A DNA stretch of 16,771 bases from Phycisphaerales bacterium (GCA_003171235.1 PMYM01000214.1:1-16771), one strand, 5' to 3'. Shown: positions 1-8,908, numbered from the stretch's first letter. Notes: generated by a model not told the origin, from the letters alone. Made by a program: numbers and translations.

Positions 1-193
1 TCTTGGCCAGGCCCGGCACGCCCTCCAGGATGGCGTGCCCGCGGGCGAAGATGCACATCAGCAGTTCTTCCAGCACCGATTCCTGCCCGACGATGGCCTT
101 GCCCAGTTCCTTCCGCAGGCCCTGGTAGGCGGCGTTAAGCCGCCCCACGGCCGCCATGTCGTCCTGATTCACATTTACATTCTGCTGGGACAC
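1..193 (-). CDS. MoxR-family AAA+ ATPase, N-terminal fragment (runs off window edge)
   Basis: MoxR ATPases act as chaperone-like AAA+ proteins that help mature or activate partner proteins, often ones with von Willebrand A domains. Only the first 64 codons are present. Translation of the minus strand gives a short polar N-terminus and then the hallmark run ELGKAIVGQE, a helix LLMCIFARGHAILEG, and the start of the Walker A loop GVPGLAK at the window edge. I chose a GTG start at 193 because AAGGAG lies six bases upstream (200-205); the alternative ATG at 157 (MAAVGRL) has no such site and would cut only twelve residues. The gene follows the toroid protein gene on the same strand after a 245 bp gap filled with repeats, so it may be cotranscribed with it or have its own promoter there. 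Family assignment is firm; the partner and subfamily cannot be judged from this fragment. Confidence 0.
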   Translation of the reverse strand, partial: MSQQNVNVNQDDMAAVGRLNAAYQGLRKELGKAIVGQESVLEELLMCIFARGHAILEGVPGLAK

Positions 194-199
194 TGCATT

Positions 200-205
200 C
201 TCCTT
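200..205 (-). promoter_or_regulatory. Ribosome binding site for the MoxR gene
   Basis: The minus strand reads AAGGAG here, six bases before a GTG codon at 193. It is a near-perfect Shine-Dalgarno sequence and is the reason for preferring the GTG start over the downstream ATG. Confidence 0.7.
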
Positions 206-236
206 ATGTCTTTTTGGGGTCTCTCCAAGTTTCTTT

Positions 237-421
237 TCTACGCAGAGGCGCAGAGGACGCAGAGAGAAACTATTCTTCAGGTTCTCCCGCGTGCATCTGC
301 CCTTCATGTTTTCTGGAGAATCGGGACACGTTCTTATTGTTCTTCTTCTTGTTTGTTCTTCTGTTTTCTCTTCTAACAGATTTCTCTTCTTTTCTCTGCG
401 TTCTCTGCGCCTCTGCGTAGA
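237..421. repeat. Inverted pair of GCAGAG-type dispersed repeats in the toroid-MoxR gap
   Basis: The gap 194-438 holds no credible gene. It contains two copies of a repeat built on GCAGAGGCGCAGAGGACGCA, in opposite orientation: 237-269 on the plus strand and 389-421 on the minus strand, matching at about 30 of 33 positions, with roughly 119 bp of pyrimidine-rich DNA between them. Related single-strand copies occur at 9811-9840 and 9921-9940. If transcribed, the arms could pair into a long stem between the two genes. Such GCAGAG runs are common non-coding repeats in large bacterial genomes; their function is unknown. The short ORFs over this stretch are made of the repeat and are not believable. 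Confidence 0.75.
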
Positions 422-438
422 ATCCCGGTTTCAGCAAA

Positions 439-1578
439 TCATTTCTGGCAGATGGGCAGGTAGCCGTAGGGCAACTGCAGTACCACCAGGCCCATGGCCG
501 TGCCGTAGGTGGTGCCCACGCCGTCGCCCTCCCAGGAGCCGTCCATGTTCTGCAGGCCGATGAGCTTGTCGCGGATCTTGGGGAAGTAGTCCTTCCACAG
601 TTGGCCGCCGTGCTGGTAGAAGCCCTGGGCCATGTAGAAGTGGCTGTAGAACCAGTGGCCTTCGCTGCGGTTGGGGTCCATGTTGCGCTTGCAGTACTCG
701 ATGAGCTTGGCGACCATCTTGGCCTCCTCGCCCTCGGTCCCGCCGGCGTCGCGGTCGTACACGCCGGCGGCATAGAAGCAGGCGATGGCGGCGGCGGATA
801 TCGGGGGGCGGGAGGAGCCGCGGCTGCTGGCCGAGTAGCAGATGCCGCCGTCGGGCTCCTGGCAGTACTTGAGATACTGCACCGCCCGCTCGATGGTGCT
901 CTTGGGGACCTTGATGCCGGCGTTGCGGCAGGCCCGCAGCGCCTGCAACTGGGTGACCGTCACCGAGCCCTCGTCGCTGTTCTGGTCGGGGGTGTAAATC
1001 CATCCCCCGGCGTGCTTGGGCGGGCCCAGGTCGCTCTGGGCCTTGACCGTCACGGCCACGGCCTTGTCCAGCACCTTGCGGATGCGCTCGCCGAACTCCT
1101 TGTCCACGTCCATGCCGTAGCATTGGGCCAAAAAGAGCATGCCGAAGCCGTGCCCGTACATGCTGCGGCCCTCGCCGCCCTGCCCGCTGATCAGGCCGTT
1201 GGGATCGCTCTCGGCCAGCTTGAGCACATACAGCATGGCGCGGCGCACGTTCTTGGCGTACTTGCCGGTTTCGGGGGTGGAGCCCGAGGACAAGTACGCC
1301 AGGCCCGCCAGGCTGCTCATCACCGCGGGATATGCCCCCATGCTCCCGCTGTTGAGCCAACTGCCGTCGTTGCGCTGGGTGCGGGCCAGGTACTCCAGGC
1401 CCTTGTCCACGGCCTTGAGGGTTTCGGGAGTCATCATGTCCGGCAGCACGGCCGAAGGCGGCGCAGCCCAGGCCGCCGGCATGGCCAGAGGGGCGGTCGG
1501 GCTCGTCCGGGCCGGCAGCAACATAAGGGCCGCCAGCACGAACGCCGTCACTGAAAACCATGCGAGTTTGCGTTTCAT
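439..1578 (-). CDS. Exported alpha/alpha-toroid (prenyltransferase/squalene oxidase repeat) protein
   Basis: This encodes a 379-residue protein with an N-terminal signal peptide (KRK followed by a hydrophobic stretch, cleavage probably near residue 38, AWA-AP). The rest resembles the alpha/alpha-barrel of terpene cyclases and related repeat proteins: repeated QW-like motifs are seen at about 59-74 (LARTQRNDGSW), 232-248 (LKYCQEPDGGICY) and 339-351 (LQNMDGSWEG). The cyclase catalytic DxDD motif is absent and the protein is exported, so I do not expect terpene cyclisation; a binding or scaffold role is more likely. Proteins of this kind are numerous in planctomycetes. The start at 1578 is preferred over an in-frame ATG at 1635 because it has AAGAGGA four bases upstream and begins exactly at the signal peptide. 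It lies 58 bp downstream of the propeller gene on the same strand, which suggests an operon. Confidence 0.85.
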   Translation of the reverse strand: MKRKLAWFSVTAFVLAALMLLPARTSPTAPLAMPAAWAAPPSAVLPDMMTPETLKAVDKGLEYLARTQRNDGSWLNSGSMGAYPAVMSSLAGLAYLSSGSTPETGKYAKNVRRAMLYVLKLAESDPNGLISGQGGEGRSMYGHGFGMLFLAQCYGMDVDKEFGERIRKVLDKAVAVTVKAQSDLGPPKHAGGWIYTPDQNSDEGSVTVTQLQALRACRNAGIKVPKSTIERAVQYLKYCQEPDGGICYSASSRGSSRPPISAAAIACFYAAGVYDRDAGGTEGEEAKMVAKLIEYCKRNMDPNRSEGHWFYSHFYMAQGFYQHGGQLWKDYFPKIRDKLIGLQNMDGSWEGDGVGTTYGTAMGLVVLQLPYGYLPICQK

Positions 1579-1582
1579 GGAA

Positions 1583-1589
1583 TCCTCTT
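1583..1589 (-). promoter_or_regulatory. Ribosome binding site for the toroid protein gene
   Basis: The minus strand reads AAGAGGA four bases before ATG at 1578. It decides the start in favour of the residue where the signal peptide begins, nineteen codons inside the longest open frame. Confidence 0.65.
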
Positions 1590-1636
1590 GGGGCAGAGTT
1601 CGGCCGGGCCTGTCGGCGGCCCTGCCGGCTGCCACG

Positions 1637-4600
1637 TCAGTTCTTGTCCTTCTCGCCGAAGACCTCGACGCCCTTGCCCGTCTCCAGCACCAGCCGCCCG
1701 CCGGCGATGGCCGGGCTGCCGGTCATGGTGTTGCGGTGCATTAACTGGTTGCCGACGGGATTGGGCTCGCCCGCCAGGGGGAACTTCTCCGCCAACTTGC
1801 CGCCCTCCAGGTCGAAGACGAACGCCTGCCCCGGCCGGTTGTAGGACTGGTCCTTGACCGCCACGGTCAGGTGCTTCTGCCCCGCCACCGGATGGCTGAC
1901 GTAGCTGTAAGGCTGTGAGCCCGGCAGCGACAGGTCGGCCGACCAGAGCAGTTTGCCCGTCTTGAGAGCGAAAACGTGCAGGGCCGGCTGCATCAGCCGC
2001 AGCGGCTCGTTGAAGTACGTCACCCCGCTGGGATTGGGCTGGGTGCTGGTGATGATGGCGACCTTGTCGCCGATGATGTCGGCGGCGGCGATGTATCCCG
2101 TCCGGCCGGAGAAGCCCGGCACTTCCAGGACGCATTCCACCCGACCGTAGTCGGCCAGGTTGCGAGCCTCCACCTTGAGGGCGGCGTAATTGGGCTGGAC
2201 AAGCAGCATAGCCTGGCCCGCCGCCAGCAGTTGCGCCGGGTTGGGGCTGGGCGCCAGGTTTACGCTCCAGATATCCTGCTTGAGGGAGAGCATGGGATCG
2301 ACCAGCTTCAAATTGTTCCTGGTCAATATCGCCAGCAGGCCTTCCTGGCCCACCAGGCCGCTGGGGGTTAACGTGGCGCCGGAGGAGCCATCCATTCCCA
2401 TTGGCGAGATTGGCCCCGGGAGGACCGGGCCACCGCCGGAGGCCACACCCGATCCTGGTTGGGCCGGGACCAGCGGCACGGTGATCGAGTCGAGGTACTT
2501 GCCCGTGCGCAGGTCAAAGGCGGCGAAATAGCCGTCCCGGCCGTTGTTGTCGGGGCGGTTGACCACCAGGACGGTGTCGCTGGCCAGCAGGATGTTCTGG
2601 CCGGACTGCCCGCGAGGCGGGTTGTAGGTGAAGGCCGTCTCGCCAGTGTGCAGCTTCAAGGCGGTTATGCCGCCGTTGTTGTTGCCCGTGACGATCAGCA
2701 GGTTGTTGGCCACGGTGACGGACTGGTAGCCGCTGACGAGCATCTCATCAGGCAGTTTTTTCCAGAGCAGCTTACCGGTCTTGATGCTCACCGCGGCAAA
2801 GCCGGCCCGGGAGGCCACCACGATGGCCCCTTCCTTGCTCAGGGCGGCGGCCAGCGTGGTGTGCCAGCCGGTGTAGTTGGTGCGCTGCAGCCGCCGCACG
2901 TCCACCGGCAGGGTGTTCTCCCAGCGAACGGCATCCTGGAAACTGCCGGCCGACGCATCCAGCATGGTCAGCACGTTGCCGGCCAGCAGGAACAGGCAGT
3001 TGTCGTACAGCAGCGGCTGGCCGTCCTGGTCGCGGAGTATCAACTCTCCCTTGGCGGATTCGAATATCTTCTCCTTGGGCATTTGCGTGAGTGCCGGCAG
3101 GGTGGTGGGCGTCGGCGCCATCGCCAGCGAACCGTCAAACTCCCGCAGCAGGTCGCCCAGCTTGCCGCCCTTGCCGGCAAAGGACACCTGCAGGTCGGGC
3201 GATTCTTGGCGCAGCGTCCGCAACTGCATGTCCAACAGGCCGGGGCGGACTTCCTTCCAGATCATGGCCATGCCCAGCTTGCCGGAGAAGATCAGCTCGT
3301 TGCCGGAATAGTCGCCCTGCAGCCGGCCCAGCACCTGGCAGGCCTGGCCGAAAGTCTCAAGCCGCTTTTCCTTGGGCTGGTCCAGGGCGGTTTTGTAGTA
3401 ATTCTCGCCCGCCCGCAGCAGGGCCGCCGGGCCGTGGATGCTGTGGCGGTAGGTGTCGGCCACGGCGATCATGGCCTTGGGGTCGGCGGCGGCCAGTGCC
3501 TTGTCCAGCTCGGCCTTGGCCGCGGCGTCGAAGGCCCCATAGCACCCCTGGCCATGCCGCTGGATCAACTGGGCGATAAGCCTGTGCCCCAGGAGATAGC
3601 CGCTCAGCAAGGGGGTGTCTTCGTTGCCGCGGACCAGGGGATTGGCCGAGGGGCCGATTTCCACGTCCTCCAGCTCAACCTTCGGGCAATCGACGGTGAT
3701 CTTCTGGGCCAGTTCGGCGGCCTTGGCGGGCTGGTCGATCTTGCCGTAGTACTTGGCCAGGCGGACGAGCATCTCGCCCCTGGAGCGGTCGCTGTAGGCG
3801 CAGTCCATCGCCTTGTTGTAGTTTTCCAGGGCGGCGGGGGCGTCGCCGGCGCGGTCGGCCATGGAGACGTATATCCGGTAGAGAGCCTGGGCAGCCCTGG
3901 CGGCAAGCCGCTCATCCTCGCCTTCCTGGGCCAGCTTGCGGGCCTGGAGCATGTCTTGCAGGCCTTCCTCTGCCCGGCGGGCGTTAAGGGCGTTGATGCC
4001 CCGCTGGTAGAGCAGGTTGGCCGCCGCCAGGCCCGACAGGCCGCCAAGCCGCTGGCTCAGTTGGGCACGGGCCTCTTCGTAGGTGAAGTAGGCCGAGACT
4101 CCGGCGGCGTTGGCCGATACCAGCTTGCCGTCGTAGCAGACCAGGTTGCCCAGCAGGGATTGGCTGTCGCCCAGCCCGGTGGTGGTGAGGGCGTAGTTGT
4201 CCCGCAGGGACACGACCACGAGCTGGCCTTTGCCGCTGGCCATGATGCTATCTAAGGTGACGGCCGGGCGGCCCGTCAGGTCGTTCGTCGTGCCCGACCA
4301 GACGGTGTTGCCGGCCATGTTGACCACCCGCAGCGAGGGCGAAGACAGCAGCACCCGCTGCTCATCTATATAACTGAGGTAATTCTGGCCGTCGCGCGGG
4401 AGTTCCCATTCGCGCTGGCCGCCCTCGAGCTTGAGGGCGATGAGCTTGGGGCTGTCGCTCGGCAGGGCGATGACCCGCCCGCCGGCGATGATGACGGGGT
4501 TAGGCGGCTGCAGTTGCGCCGGCTGATAATATTCGCCCGACCGGGCCATGCCGCTGTCATACTGGTAGGCCCAGCAGGCCAGCCCGCTCTCAGCTTCAAA

Positions 4601-6301
4601 AGCGGCGACGATGCCGGCGTTGGTGGTGACCACCACCTTGCCCTCCCCCACCGCCGGAGGCGAGCCCCGCATGGCCGGAGACATGTTGCCGTAATACCCG
4701 CTGTTGAGCACCGGGCTTTGGCCCACGACGCTCTTCCAGATCAACTGGCCGTTCTCTGCCGACAGGCACAGCAGGTAGAAGGACTGGGAGAATTCAACCA
4801 GCGTGTACAGCCTTCCGGCCTGGAAGGTGGGGGCGCAGAGGAACTTGCCTGACTTCATGATGTCGGGCCGGTCTTCGCCAACATTACTACTCCAGTCCAG
4901 CGCCCCCTGCCGCTGCAGGGAGAAAGCCGCCAGGACGCTGGTCTGCGCAGGGGTCCTCTCGCCGCTTCCGGTGGCCATGATATACCTGGCCGAGGCGAGC
5001 GGCAGGAAGTTGCCCACGCCGTACACGCGCCCGTCGCCGGCCGTGAGGGTCTGCAGCCCCTCGTCGTCGGGCAGGACTTGATAGCCGCCGTAGGGATAGC
5101 CCGGATTGGGCGGCATGCGGTCCTGGCGGTAAAGCGGGAAACGGTTGGTGGTGTCCCAGATCTTCTCGCCGGTCAGCAGGTCGTGCGCGATTATGCCCTC
5201 GCCCCCTCGATACAGCACGGCGCCGCCCACGATCAGGGGATGAATCATCGGCGGAACCGTCAGGGGCTTGCTGATCGGCTGGCCGTTGGGCATCCGGGCC
5301 TGCGCCCCCTGCGGCGGCACGGCCGTCAACTGCCCTTCCTTGATGACGAACTTGGGGCCGACCGGCCGGTTGCCGCTCTCTCGGTCGTTGACGAAGAACT
5401 CGTAGCGCCCGGCCAGGATCTTGATGTTGGGATTGCTCTCGGGCTTTTCCTCCGGCGTCGTCCAGCGGGCGCTGAGGACGGGATAGCAGGGCGTCATGAC
5501 GGCGGCCGAATCGGGCGAACCGGCCTGGCTTAGCCACCCCCCCACCGGCGGGCCCAGCGGCCTGCCCAGGTGCGGGGCGGGCTCCTGCAGCATGGCCTTG
5601 GCGAATTCCAGCGCGTTCTGCCGGCGCCCGCCCAGCATGGCCTCTTCGCCGGAGTGCTTCTGGGTCAGCAGGTCCAGAACCTTGCGGGCCTGGTCGTCCT
5701 CGCCGGCGAAATGGAAGCAGACGGCCACGCGGGCCAGCACGCCGCCGGCGGCGTAGGCCTCGCCGCCGTGGTCGTACAATTCGCGCCAGCACCGGCCGGC
5801 CTGGGCAAACTGCCCGCGGTCAAACAGCACGCCGGCCAGCAGGTTCATCGCCGCCGGACCCGAACTGGTGTAGAAATACCTGCCCGTCAGTTCGCGCAGG
5901 GCCTGCAGGTCCATGGAGACGGCGGCGTTCTTGAGCAGTTGGGCGGCCTGGGCGTCGTACAGCCGGCGGTAGAGGGCAAGGCCGTCGGGAGGCATGTCGC
6001 CGATGACCTCGACGACCCGGCTGGCCAGGCTGACGAAGCGGTGCGGATCGTCGGTGGGGACAAAGCACTGGTCCGACCGGCCCAGCAGGGCCTGCAGGAT
6101 GTCGATGGCCTGGGAGTAATCCTGCTTCTCGATGAACTCCTTGGCCTTGTTGAGAAAGTTGCCCAATTCCTCGTCGGCGTTGACCAGGGGGATCATGCCG
6201 GCATCGGGGCGTCTGCGCTGGGCCTGCGCCGCCTGGGCGGGCCAGAGCATCCCCCCGGTCAATAGCAGCATGCACAGCAATCGCTTGACTGCAGGTCTCA
6301 T
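1637..6301 (-). CDS. Large exported protein with two PQQ-type beta-propellers and helical repeats
   Basis: This is a 1554-residue protein. Residues 1-28 are a signal peptide ending AQAAQAQ. Residues about 40-240 are alpha-helical and look like tetratricopeptide-type repeats (DYSQAIDILQ, FAQAGRCWRELYDHGG). Residues about 350-735 form a first PQQ-like beta-propeller, shown by recurring blades such as GEGIIAHDLLTGEKIWD, VVVTTNAGIVAAFEAESG and LIALKLEGGQREWELP. A second helical segment follows at about 745-985 (APAALENYNKAMD, AAELAQKI). A second propeller fills about 1085-1545 (AAVSIKTGKLLWKKLP, GGITALKLHTGE, YFAAFDLRTGK, HVFALKTGKLLWSADL). No catalytic dehydrogenase signature is visible, so this is probably a protein-interaction scaffold at the cell envelope rather than a quinoprotein enzyme. 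Such proteins are typical of planctomycetes. It appears to lead an operon with the toroid protein and possibly MoxR. Family call is strong; function is unknown. Confidence 0.88.
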   Translation of the reverse strand: MRPAVKRLLCMLLLTGGMLWPAQAAQAQRRRPDAGMIPLVNADEELGNFLNKAKEFIEKQDYSQAIDILQALLGRSDQCFVPTDDPHRFVSLASRVVEVIGDMPPDGLALYRRLYDAQAAQLLKNAAVSMDLQALRELTGRYFYTSSGPAAMNLLAGVLFDRGQFAQAGRCWRELYDHGGEAYAAGGVLARVAVCFHFAGEDDQARKVLDLLTQKHSGEEAMLGGRRQNALEFAKAMLQEPAPHLGRPLGPPVGGWLSQAGSPDSAAVMTPCYPVLSARWTTPEEKPESNPNIKILAGRYEFFVNDRESGNRPVGPKFVIKEGQLTAVPPQGAQARMPNGQPISKPLTVPPMIHPLIVGGAVLYRGGEGIIAHDLLTGEKIWDTTNRFPLYRQDRMPPNPGYPYGGYQVLPDDEGLQTLTAGDGRVYGVGNFLPLASARYIMATGSGERTPAQTSVLAAFSLQRQGALDWSSNVGEDRPDIMKSGKFLCAPTFQAGRLYTLVEFSQSFYLLCLSAENGQLIWKSVVGQSPVLNSGYYGNMSPAMRGSPPAVGEGKVVVTTNAGIVAAFEAESGLACWAYQYDSGMARSGEYYQPAQLQPPNPVIIAGGRVIALPSDSPKLIALKLEGGQREWELPRDGQNYLSYIDEQRVLLSSPSLRVVNMAGNTVWSGTTNDLTGRPAVTLDSIMASGKGQLVVVSLRDNYALTTTGLGDSQSLLGNLVCYDGKLVSANAAGVSAYFTYEEARAQLSQRLGGLSGLAAANLLYQRGINALNARRAEEGLQDMLQARKLAQEGEDERLAARAAQALYRIYVSMADRAGDAPAALENYNKAMDCAYSDRSRGEMLVRLAKYYGKIDQPAKAAELAQKITVDCPKVELEDVEIGPSANPLVRGNEDTPLLSGYLLGHRLIAQLIQRHGQGCYGAFDAAAKAELDKALAAADPKAMIAVADTYRHSIHGPAALLRAGENYYKTALDQPKEKRLETFGQACQVLGRLQGDYSGNELIFSGKLGMAMIWKEVRPGLLDMQLRTLRQESPDLQVSFAGKGGKLGDLLREFDGSLAMAPTPTTLPALTQMPKEKIFESAKGELILRDQDGQPLLYDNCLFLLAGNVLTMLDASAGSFQDAVRWENTLPVDVRRLQRTNYTGWHTTLAAALSKEGAIVVASRAGFAAVSIKTGKLLWKKLPDEMLVSGYQSVTVANNLLIVTGNNNGGITALKLHTGETAFTYNPPRGQSGQNILLASDTVLVVNRPDNNGRDGYFAAFDLRTGKYLDSITVPLVPAQPGSGVASGGGPVLPGPISPMGMDGSSGATLTPSGLVGQEGLLAILTRNNLKLVDPMLSLKQDIWSVNLAPSPNPAQLLAAGQAMLLVQPNYAALKVEARNLADYGRVECVLEVPGFSGRTGYIAAADIIGDKVAIITSTQPNPSGVTYFNEPLRLMQPALHVFALKTGKLLWSADLSLPGSQPYSYVSHPVAGQKHLTVAVKDQSYNRPGQAFVFDLEGGKLAEKFPLAGEPNPVGNQLMHRNTMTGSPAIAGGRLVLETGKGVEVFGEKDKN

Positions 6302-6341
6302 GGGTTCTCTAACCCGCTAATCGCCGCAAACCATGGCGGCG
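6302..6341 (-). promoter_or_regulatory. Structured leader of the propeller gene
   Basis: Just before the ATG at 6301 the minus strand can form a hairpin GGGTT-AGAG-AACCC (6302-6315), with the only purine-rich ribosome-binding candidate, AGAG, in its four-base loop. A second stem, CGCCGC/GCGGCG with an eight-base loop, lies at 6322-6341. Together they could influence translation initiation. This is visible pairing only; whether it is functional is inference. Confidence 0.3.
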
Positions 6342-6478
6342 TAATGATTCTCTAGAATACACCAGCGCGGCGCAGAAAGAATCCGCTTTCGATGACGCCA
6401 ACTTGTTTAGTCGCCCCAGCAATGCCAAAGTTCCGCCCGCAAAGATAAAAACCGCCGCCGCTTTCGCCCGGGAATTCC

Positions 6479-6518
6479 CAGGACTGCCTAGGACAAGACA
6501 GGACTGCCTAGGACAAGA
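6479..6518. repeat. Perfect tandem duplication of a 20 bp unit containing CCTAGG
   Basis: Two head-to-tail identical 20 bp units, CAGGACTGCCTAGGACAAGA, occupy 6479-6498 and 6499-6518. Each holds the palindrome CCTAGG (6487-6492 and 6507-6512). It lies about 200 bp upstream of the GT-C start. It could be a pair of operator-like sites or simply a slippage-prone repeat. Confidence 0.85.
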
Positions 6519-6722
6519 ATTGTATTTGACCCCGCGCCGCGAACAATGAAAATCAAGACCTCTTTTTTCGGAGTTGTGATAACTTGCAGCATCAGCCCGG
6601 CCAGAGGAAAGTGGCGGGCGGGCCCGCGGCGGTCGCGGGCCAGGCCGGCGCGGACCCCCCTCTGCCGGCGCCCGATCAACCCGCGGATGCGGCCTGACGC
6701 ATCGGAGGCAAGGATCTTGTCC

Positions 6723-8489
6723 ATGGATCGAATTGAGCAGGCCCCGCCCCGGTGGCGTCGGGCCGGCTTGGCCACCGCCTTCGGGCCGCGCCAGCCGCTG
6801 GAGGTCTTTGCCCTAGGCCAGGACCCCCTCGCGCCGGCCTGGCAGGGCCGCCTGGTGTGGGGGCTGCTGATCCTGGGCCTGGCCGCCCGGCTGCTGCGAT
6901 ACGCCCTGCAGTTTCCCCTCTGGGAAGACGAGTGCTTCCTGAGCATCAACCTGGATCGCGGCTGGGGAGGCCTGATGCAGCCCTTGTGGTGCCACCAGAC
7001 CGCCCCGCTGCTGTTCCTGTGGGCCCAGTACCTGCTGACGCGCCTGCTGGGTTTTTCGGAATTGTCCCTCCGCCTGTTGCCCCTGCTGGCCAGCCTGGCC
7101 GGACTGCTCATCTTCGCCCACATGGCCCGGCGGCTGCTGAAGGGCACGGCCCTGGTGCTGGCGGTGGGCTTCCTGGCCGTGGCCTACCCGGGCATTCGCT
7201 ATGCGGCAGAGGCCAAGCAGTACGGCACCGATCTGTTCGTCGCGGCCGGCCTGCTGGCCCTGGCGGTGGAGTGGTGGCGCCAGCCGCAAAAGACGCGATA
7301 TCTGTGGATCCTGGCGGCGCTGGGCCCGCTGGCGGTGGGGTTGAGCTATCCGGCGGTGTTCGTGGCCGGCGGGATAGCCGCATTCATTGTCCTGACGCTT
7401 TTGACCGCCCGGCAAAGGGTCGCCGACGGCAGCGCAGGACAGGGGCGGGCCTGGGCAGCATGGGCAGCCTTAGTCGTGGGCATCGGCGGCGGGTTTGGCT
7501 TGTTCTATTTCCTCAGCGGCGCCGCCCAGGGCCGGGGGGAGCTGGCCTACATGCAGCAATTCTGGCACGACGCCTTCCCCCCCTCGCCGGCCCACCCGCT
7601 GGAGCTGGCCAAGTGGCTGGTCGTCACCCACGCCAGCGAGCTGCTGGCCATCCCGGCCGGCTCGGAGCGCGGCGGCAGTTCGCTGACGCTTGTTTTCTGC
7701 CTGGCCGGACTGGCCGTGGCCATCAAACGGCGCAGCGGGGTAATACTGGCCTTGTCGCTGGCGCCGGCGGGGCTGCAACTGGCGGCGGCCGCCCTGCACC
7801 GCTACCCCTACGGGGGGGCGGTGAAGTTCTCAATGCAGTTGGCGCCGTTCATCTGCATCCTGGCCGGGCTGGGGGCGGCAAGGCTGCTGGCACTGCTGGC
7901 CAGTCGCCCGGTACATCTGCGGCGAGGCATCGCCGTGGTCATTATCTTGCTATCTTGCGTGGCGGTCGGCTCGATGCTCCGCGACATTATCTATCCTTAC
8001 AAAGCCGTCTCCGACCTGCGGGCCCGCAGCTTCGCCCAGTGGTACTGGCCGACGGCCGAGTTCAGCGGCGAGGTCGTCGATGCCCAAACCGACCTGCGCC
8101 TGCTGGCCAAGCTGGACTCCGCAGCCCCTGCCCCACCCCTTAGCTTCGGCGTCACCGACATTTGTCCCGACCTCTGCCGCGATCTCAACTGGGGCATACA
8201 GTACCTCTGCGACCAGCGGATCTACTCGCCGCGCCACCAGAAGGGCCTGCCTCCCCGCTACGACCTCGTAAGCCGCGACTGGCCCCTGCGGGTGGTGGTC
8301 TACCGCGTGGCCAAGTTCCCCTTCGACCAGCAGCGGCTGGATGCCTGGCTGGCAGAGATGCAATCCAGGTACGAACTGGCCGGGAGGGAAACCTACCCCG
8401 TGCCGCGCTACGACAAGCGTGAGCGACACGTCATCACCGTGGATGAGATAACCATATTCACCTTCGTTCCCAAGCAAGGTGAGAGGTGA
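6723..8489 (+). CDS. GT-C superfamily membrane glycosyltransferase (PMT/ArnT/RgtA-like)
   Basis: This 588-residue polytopic protein resembles lipid-phosphosugar-dependent glycosyltransferases of the GT-C fold, which move a sugar from a polyprenyl-phosphate donor to an acceptor outside the cytoplasmic membrane. About ten hydrophobic segments are visible (roughly 43-60, 110-133, 142-160, 172-185, 194-225, 243-265, 320-334, 340-358, 372-395, 401-418). The first extracytoplasmic loop has the family acidic motif WEDECF (67-72), and RYAAEAKQYGTDL (159-171) matches the conserved second-loop region. A soluble C-terminal tail of about 170 residues follows. Start at 6723 (AAGGA eight bases upstream) is preferred to upstream in-frame ATGs at 6546 and 6687, which lack a site and add arginine-rich sequence. 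The family 2 glycosyltransferase at 10000-10917 could supply its lipid-linked sugar. The acceptor is unknown. Confidence 0.85.
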   Translation: MDRIEQAPPRWRRAGLATAFGPRQPLEVFALGQDPLAPAWQGRLVWGLLILGLAARLLRYALQFPLWEDECFLSINLDRGWGGLMQPLWCHQTAPLLFLWAQYLLTRLLGFSELSLRLLPLLASLAGLLIFAHMARRLLKGTALVLAVGFLAVAYPGIRYAAEAKQYGTDLFVAAGLLALAVEWWRQPQKTRYLWILAALGPLAVGLSYPAVFVAGGIAAFIVLTLLTARQRVADGSAGQGRAWAAWAALVVGIGGGFGLFYFLSGAAQGRGELAYMQQFWHDAFPPSPAHPLELAKWLVVTHASELLAIPAGSERGGSSLTLVFCLAGLAVAIKRRSGVILALSLAPAGLQLAAAALHRYPYGGAVKFSMQLAPFICILAGLGAARLLALLASRPVHLRRGIAVVIILLSCVAVGSMLRDIIYPYKAVSDLRARSFAQWYWPTAEFSGEVVDAQTDLRLLAKLDSAAPAPPLSFGVTDICPDLCRDLNWGIQYLCDQRIYSPRHQKGLPPRYDLVSRDWPLRVVVYRVAKFPFDQQRLDAWLAEMQSRYELAGRETYPVPRYDKRERHVITVDEITIFTFVPKQGER

Positions 8490-8730
8490 GAAAAGCAGTA
8501 GCCGGTAGCCAGTGGTCAGTAGCCCGTGCCGGGATGGCTGGCCGCTCGACCTCGCGGACCAACCAACGGAGATAGTCCAGAAGCCGGATATTCCGGCCGT
8601 CGTGCCAGCGCCGGCCGGCGCGGTTCATCTGGCGATCCAGCCGCAAGCGCGTAATCGACTCGCCCAGCGTCGTCGAATTGAGAAGCCCGACAAGCTCATT
8701 GCGGCTCAGCTTGTTTGGGTCAAGCGCCAT
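8458..8730 (-). CDS. Small phage-like hypothetical protein, probably truncated
   Basis: A 90-residue ORF beginning MALDPNKLSRNELVGLLNST. The first 60 residues are basic and predicted helical, with compact phage-protein composition (RLDRQMNRAG, LDYLRWLVREV). The ATG at 8730 overlaps the end of the upstream HTH ORF by 11 bp and has AAGAAGG a few bases before it, so translational coupling is likely. The last 25 or so residues are encoded by the dispersed GTAGCC repeat at 8495-8524 and by the antisense of the GT-C gene end, with a 32 bp convergent overlap. I infer the original C-terminus has been lost. No family is recognised with confidence; a relation to small phage DNA-packaging or control proteins is only a guess. 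Confidence 0.5.
   Translation of the reverse strand: MALDPNKLSRNELVGLLNSTTLGESITRLRLDRQMNRAGRRWHDGRNIRLLDYLRWLVREVERPAIPARATDHWLPATAFLTSHLAWERR
8495..8524 (+). repeat. GTAGCC-type dispersed repeat at the 3' end of the GT-C gene
   Basis: A 30 bp segment built from GTAGCC/CAGTAGCC/GGTCAGTAGCC words begins six bases after the GT-C stop codon. A second copy with most positions shared is at 10911-10940, at the end of the family 2 glycosyltransferase gene. This is a non-coding repeat family; function unknown. Confidence 0.7.
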
Positions 8731-8908
8731 CGGCCTTCTTGCGTTCCTCCTGCTGATTCAGCCAAGCCCCGTAAACGATCAGATCGATTCGTCCTTCCAC
8801 CAGCGGCAGGCCGCGGCGGATGTGCGCGCGGATGGTTTTCGGCTGCACCTTCAGCAGCTTTGCAGCAACCGTGACCGATAGTGATCGGATGTCAAGTTCC
8901 ATGTCCAT
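8720..8908 (-). CDS. Small helix-turn-helix protein, phage/mobile-element type
   Basis: A 62-residue ORF with a likely helix-turn-helix: LSVTVAAKLLKVQPKTIRAH (about 9-28) followed by a glycine turn and a short hydrophobic strand (RIDLIVYGAWLNQQ). This layout recalls excisionase/MerR-like or terminase-small-subunit (Nu1-type) DNA-binding domains, which use a helix pair plus wing. A stop codon lies five codons upstream in frame, so ATG at 8908 is the first available start; no clear ribosome site is seen. It overlaps the next small ORF by 11 bp, as in compact phage operons. No integrase, portal or terminase gene is nearby, so this is probably a remnant of a mobile element or a captured regulator. 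Confidence 0.55.
   Translation of the reverse strand: MDMELDIRSLSVTVAAKLLKVQPKTIRAHIRRGLPLVEGRIDLIVYGAWLNQQEERKKADGA

Larger units (their letters stand above)
6302..6722. other. Divergent intergenic region between propeller gene and GT-C gene
   Basis: About 420 bp without a believable gene. It should carry the promoters of both flanking genes. I see the leader hairpins near 6302-6341, the tandem 20 bp repeat at 6479-6518, and a GC-rich stretch at 6600-6700. An open frame extends the GT-C gene back to 6546, but the added residues are arginine/proline-rich and lack family character. No promoter is convincing enough to call. Confidence 0.6.
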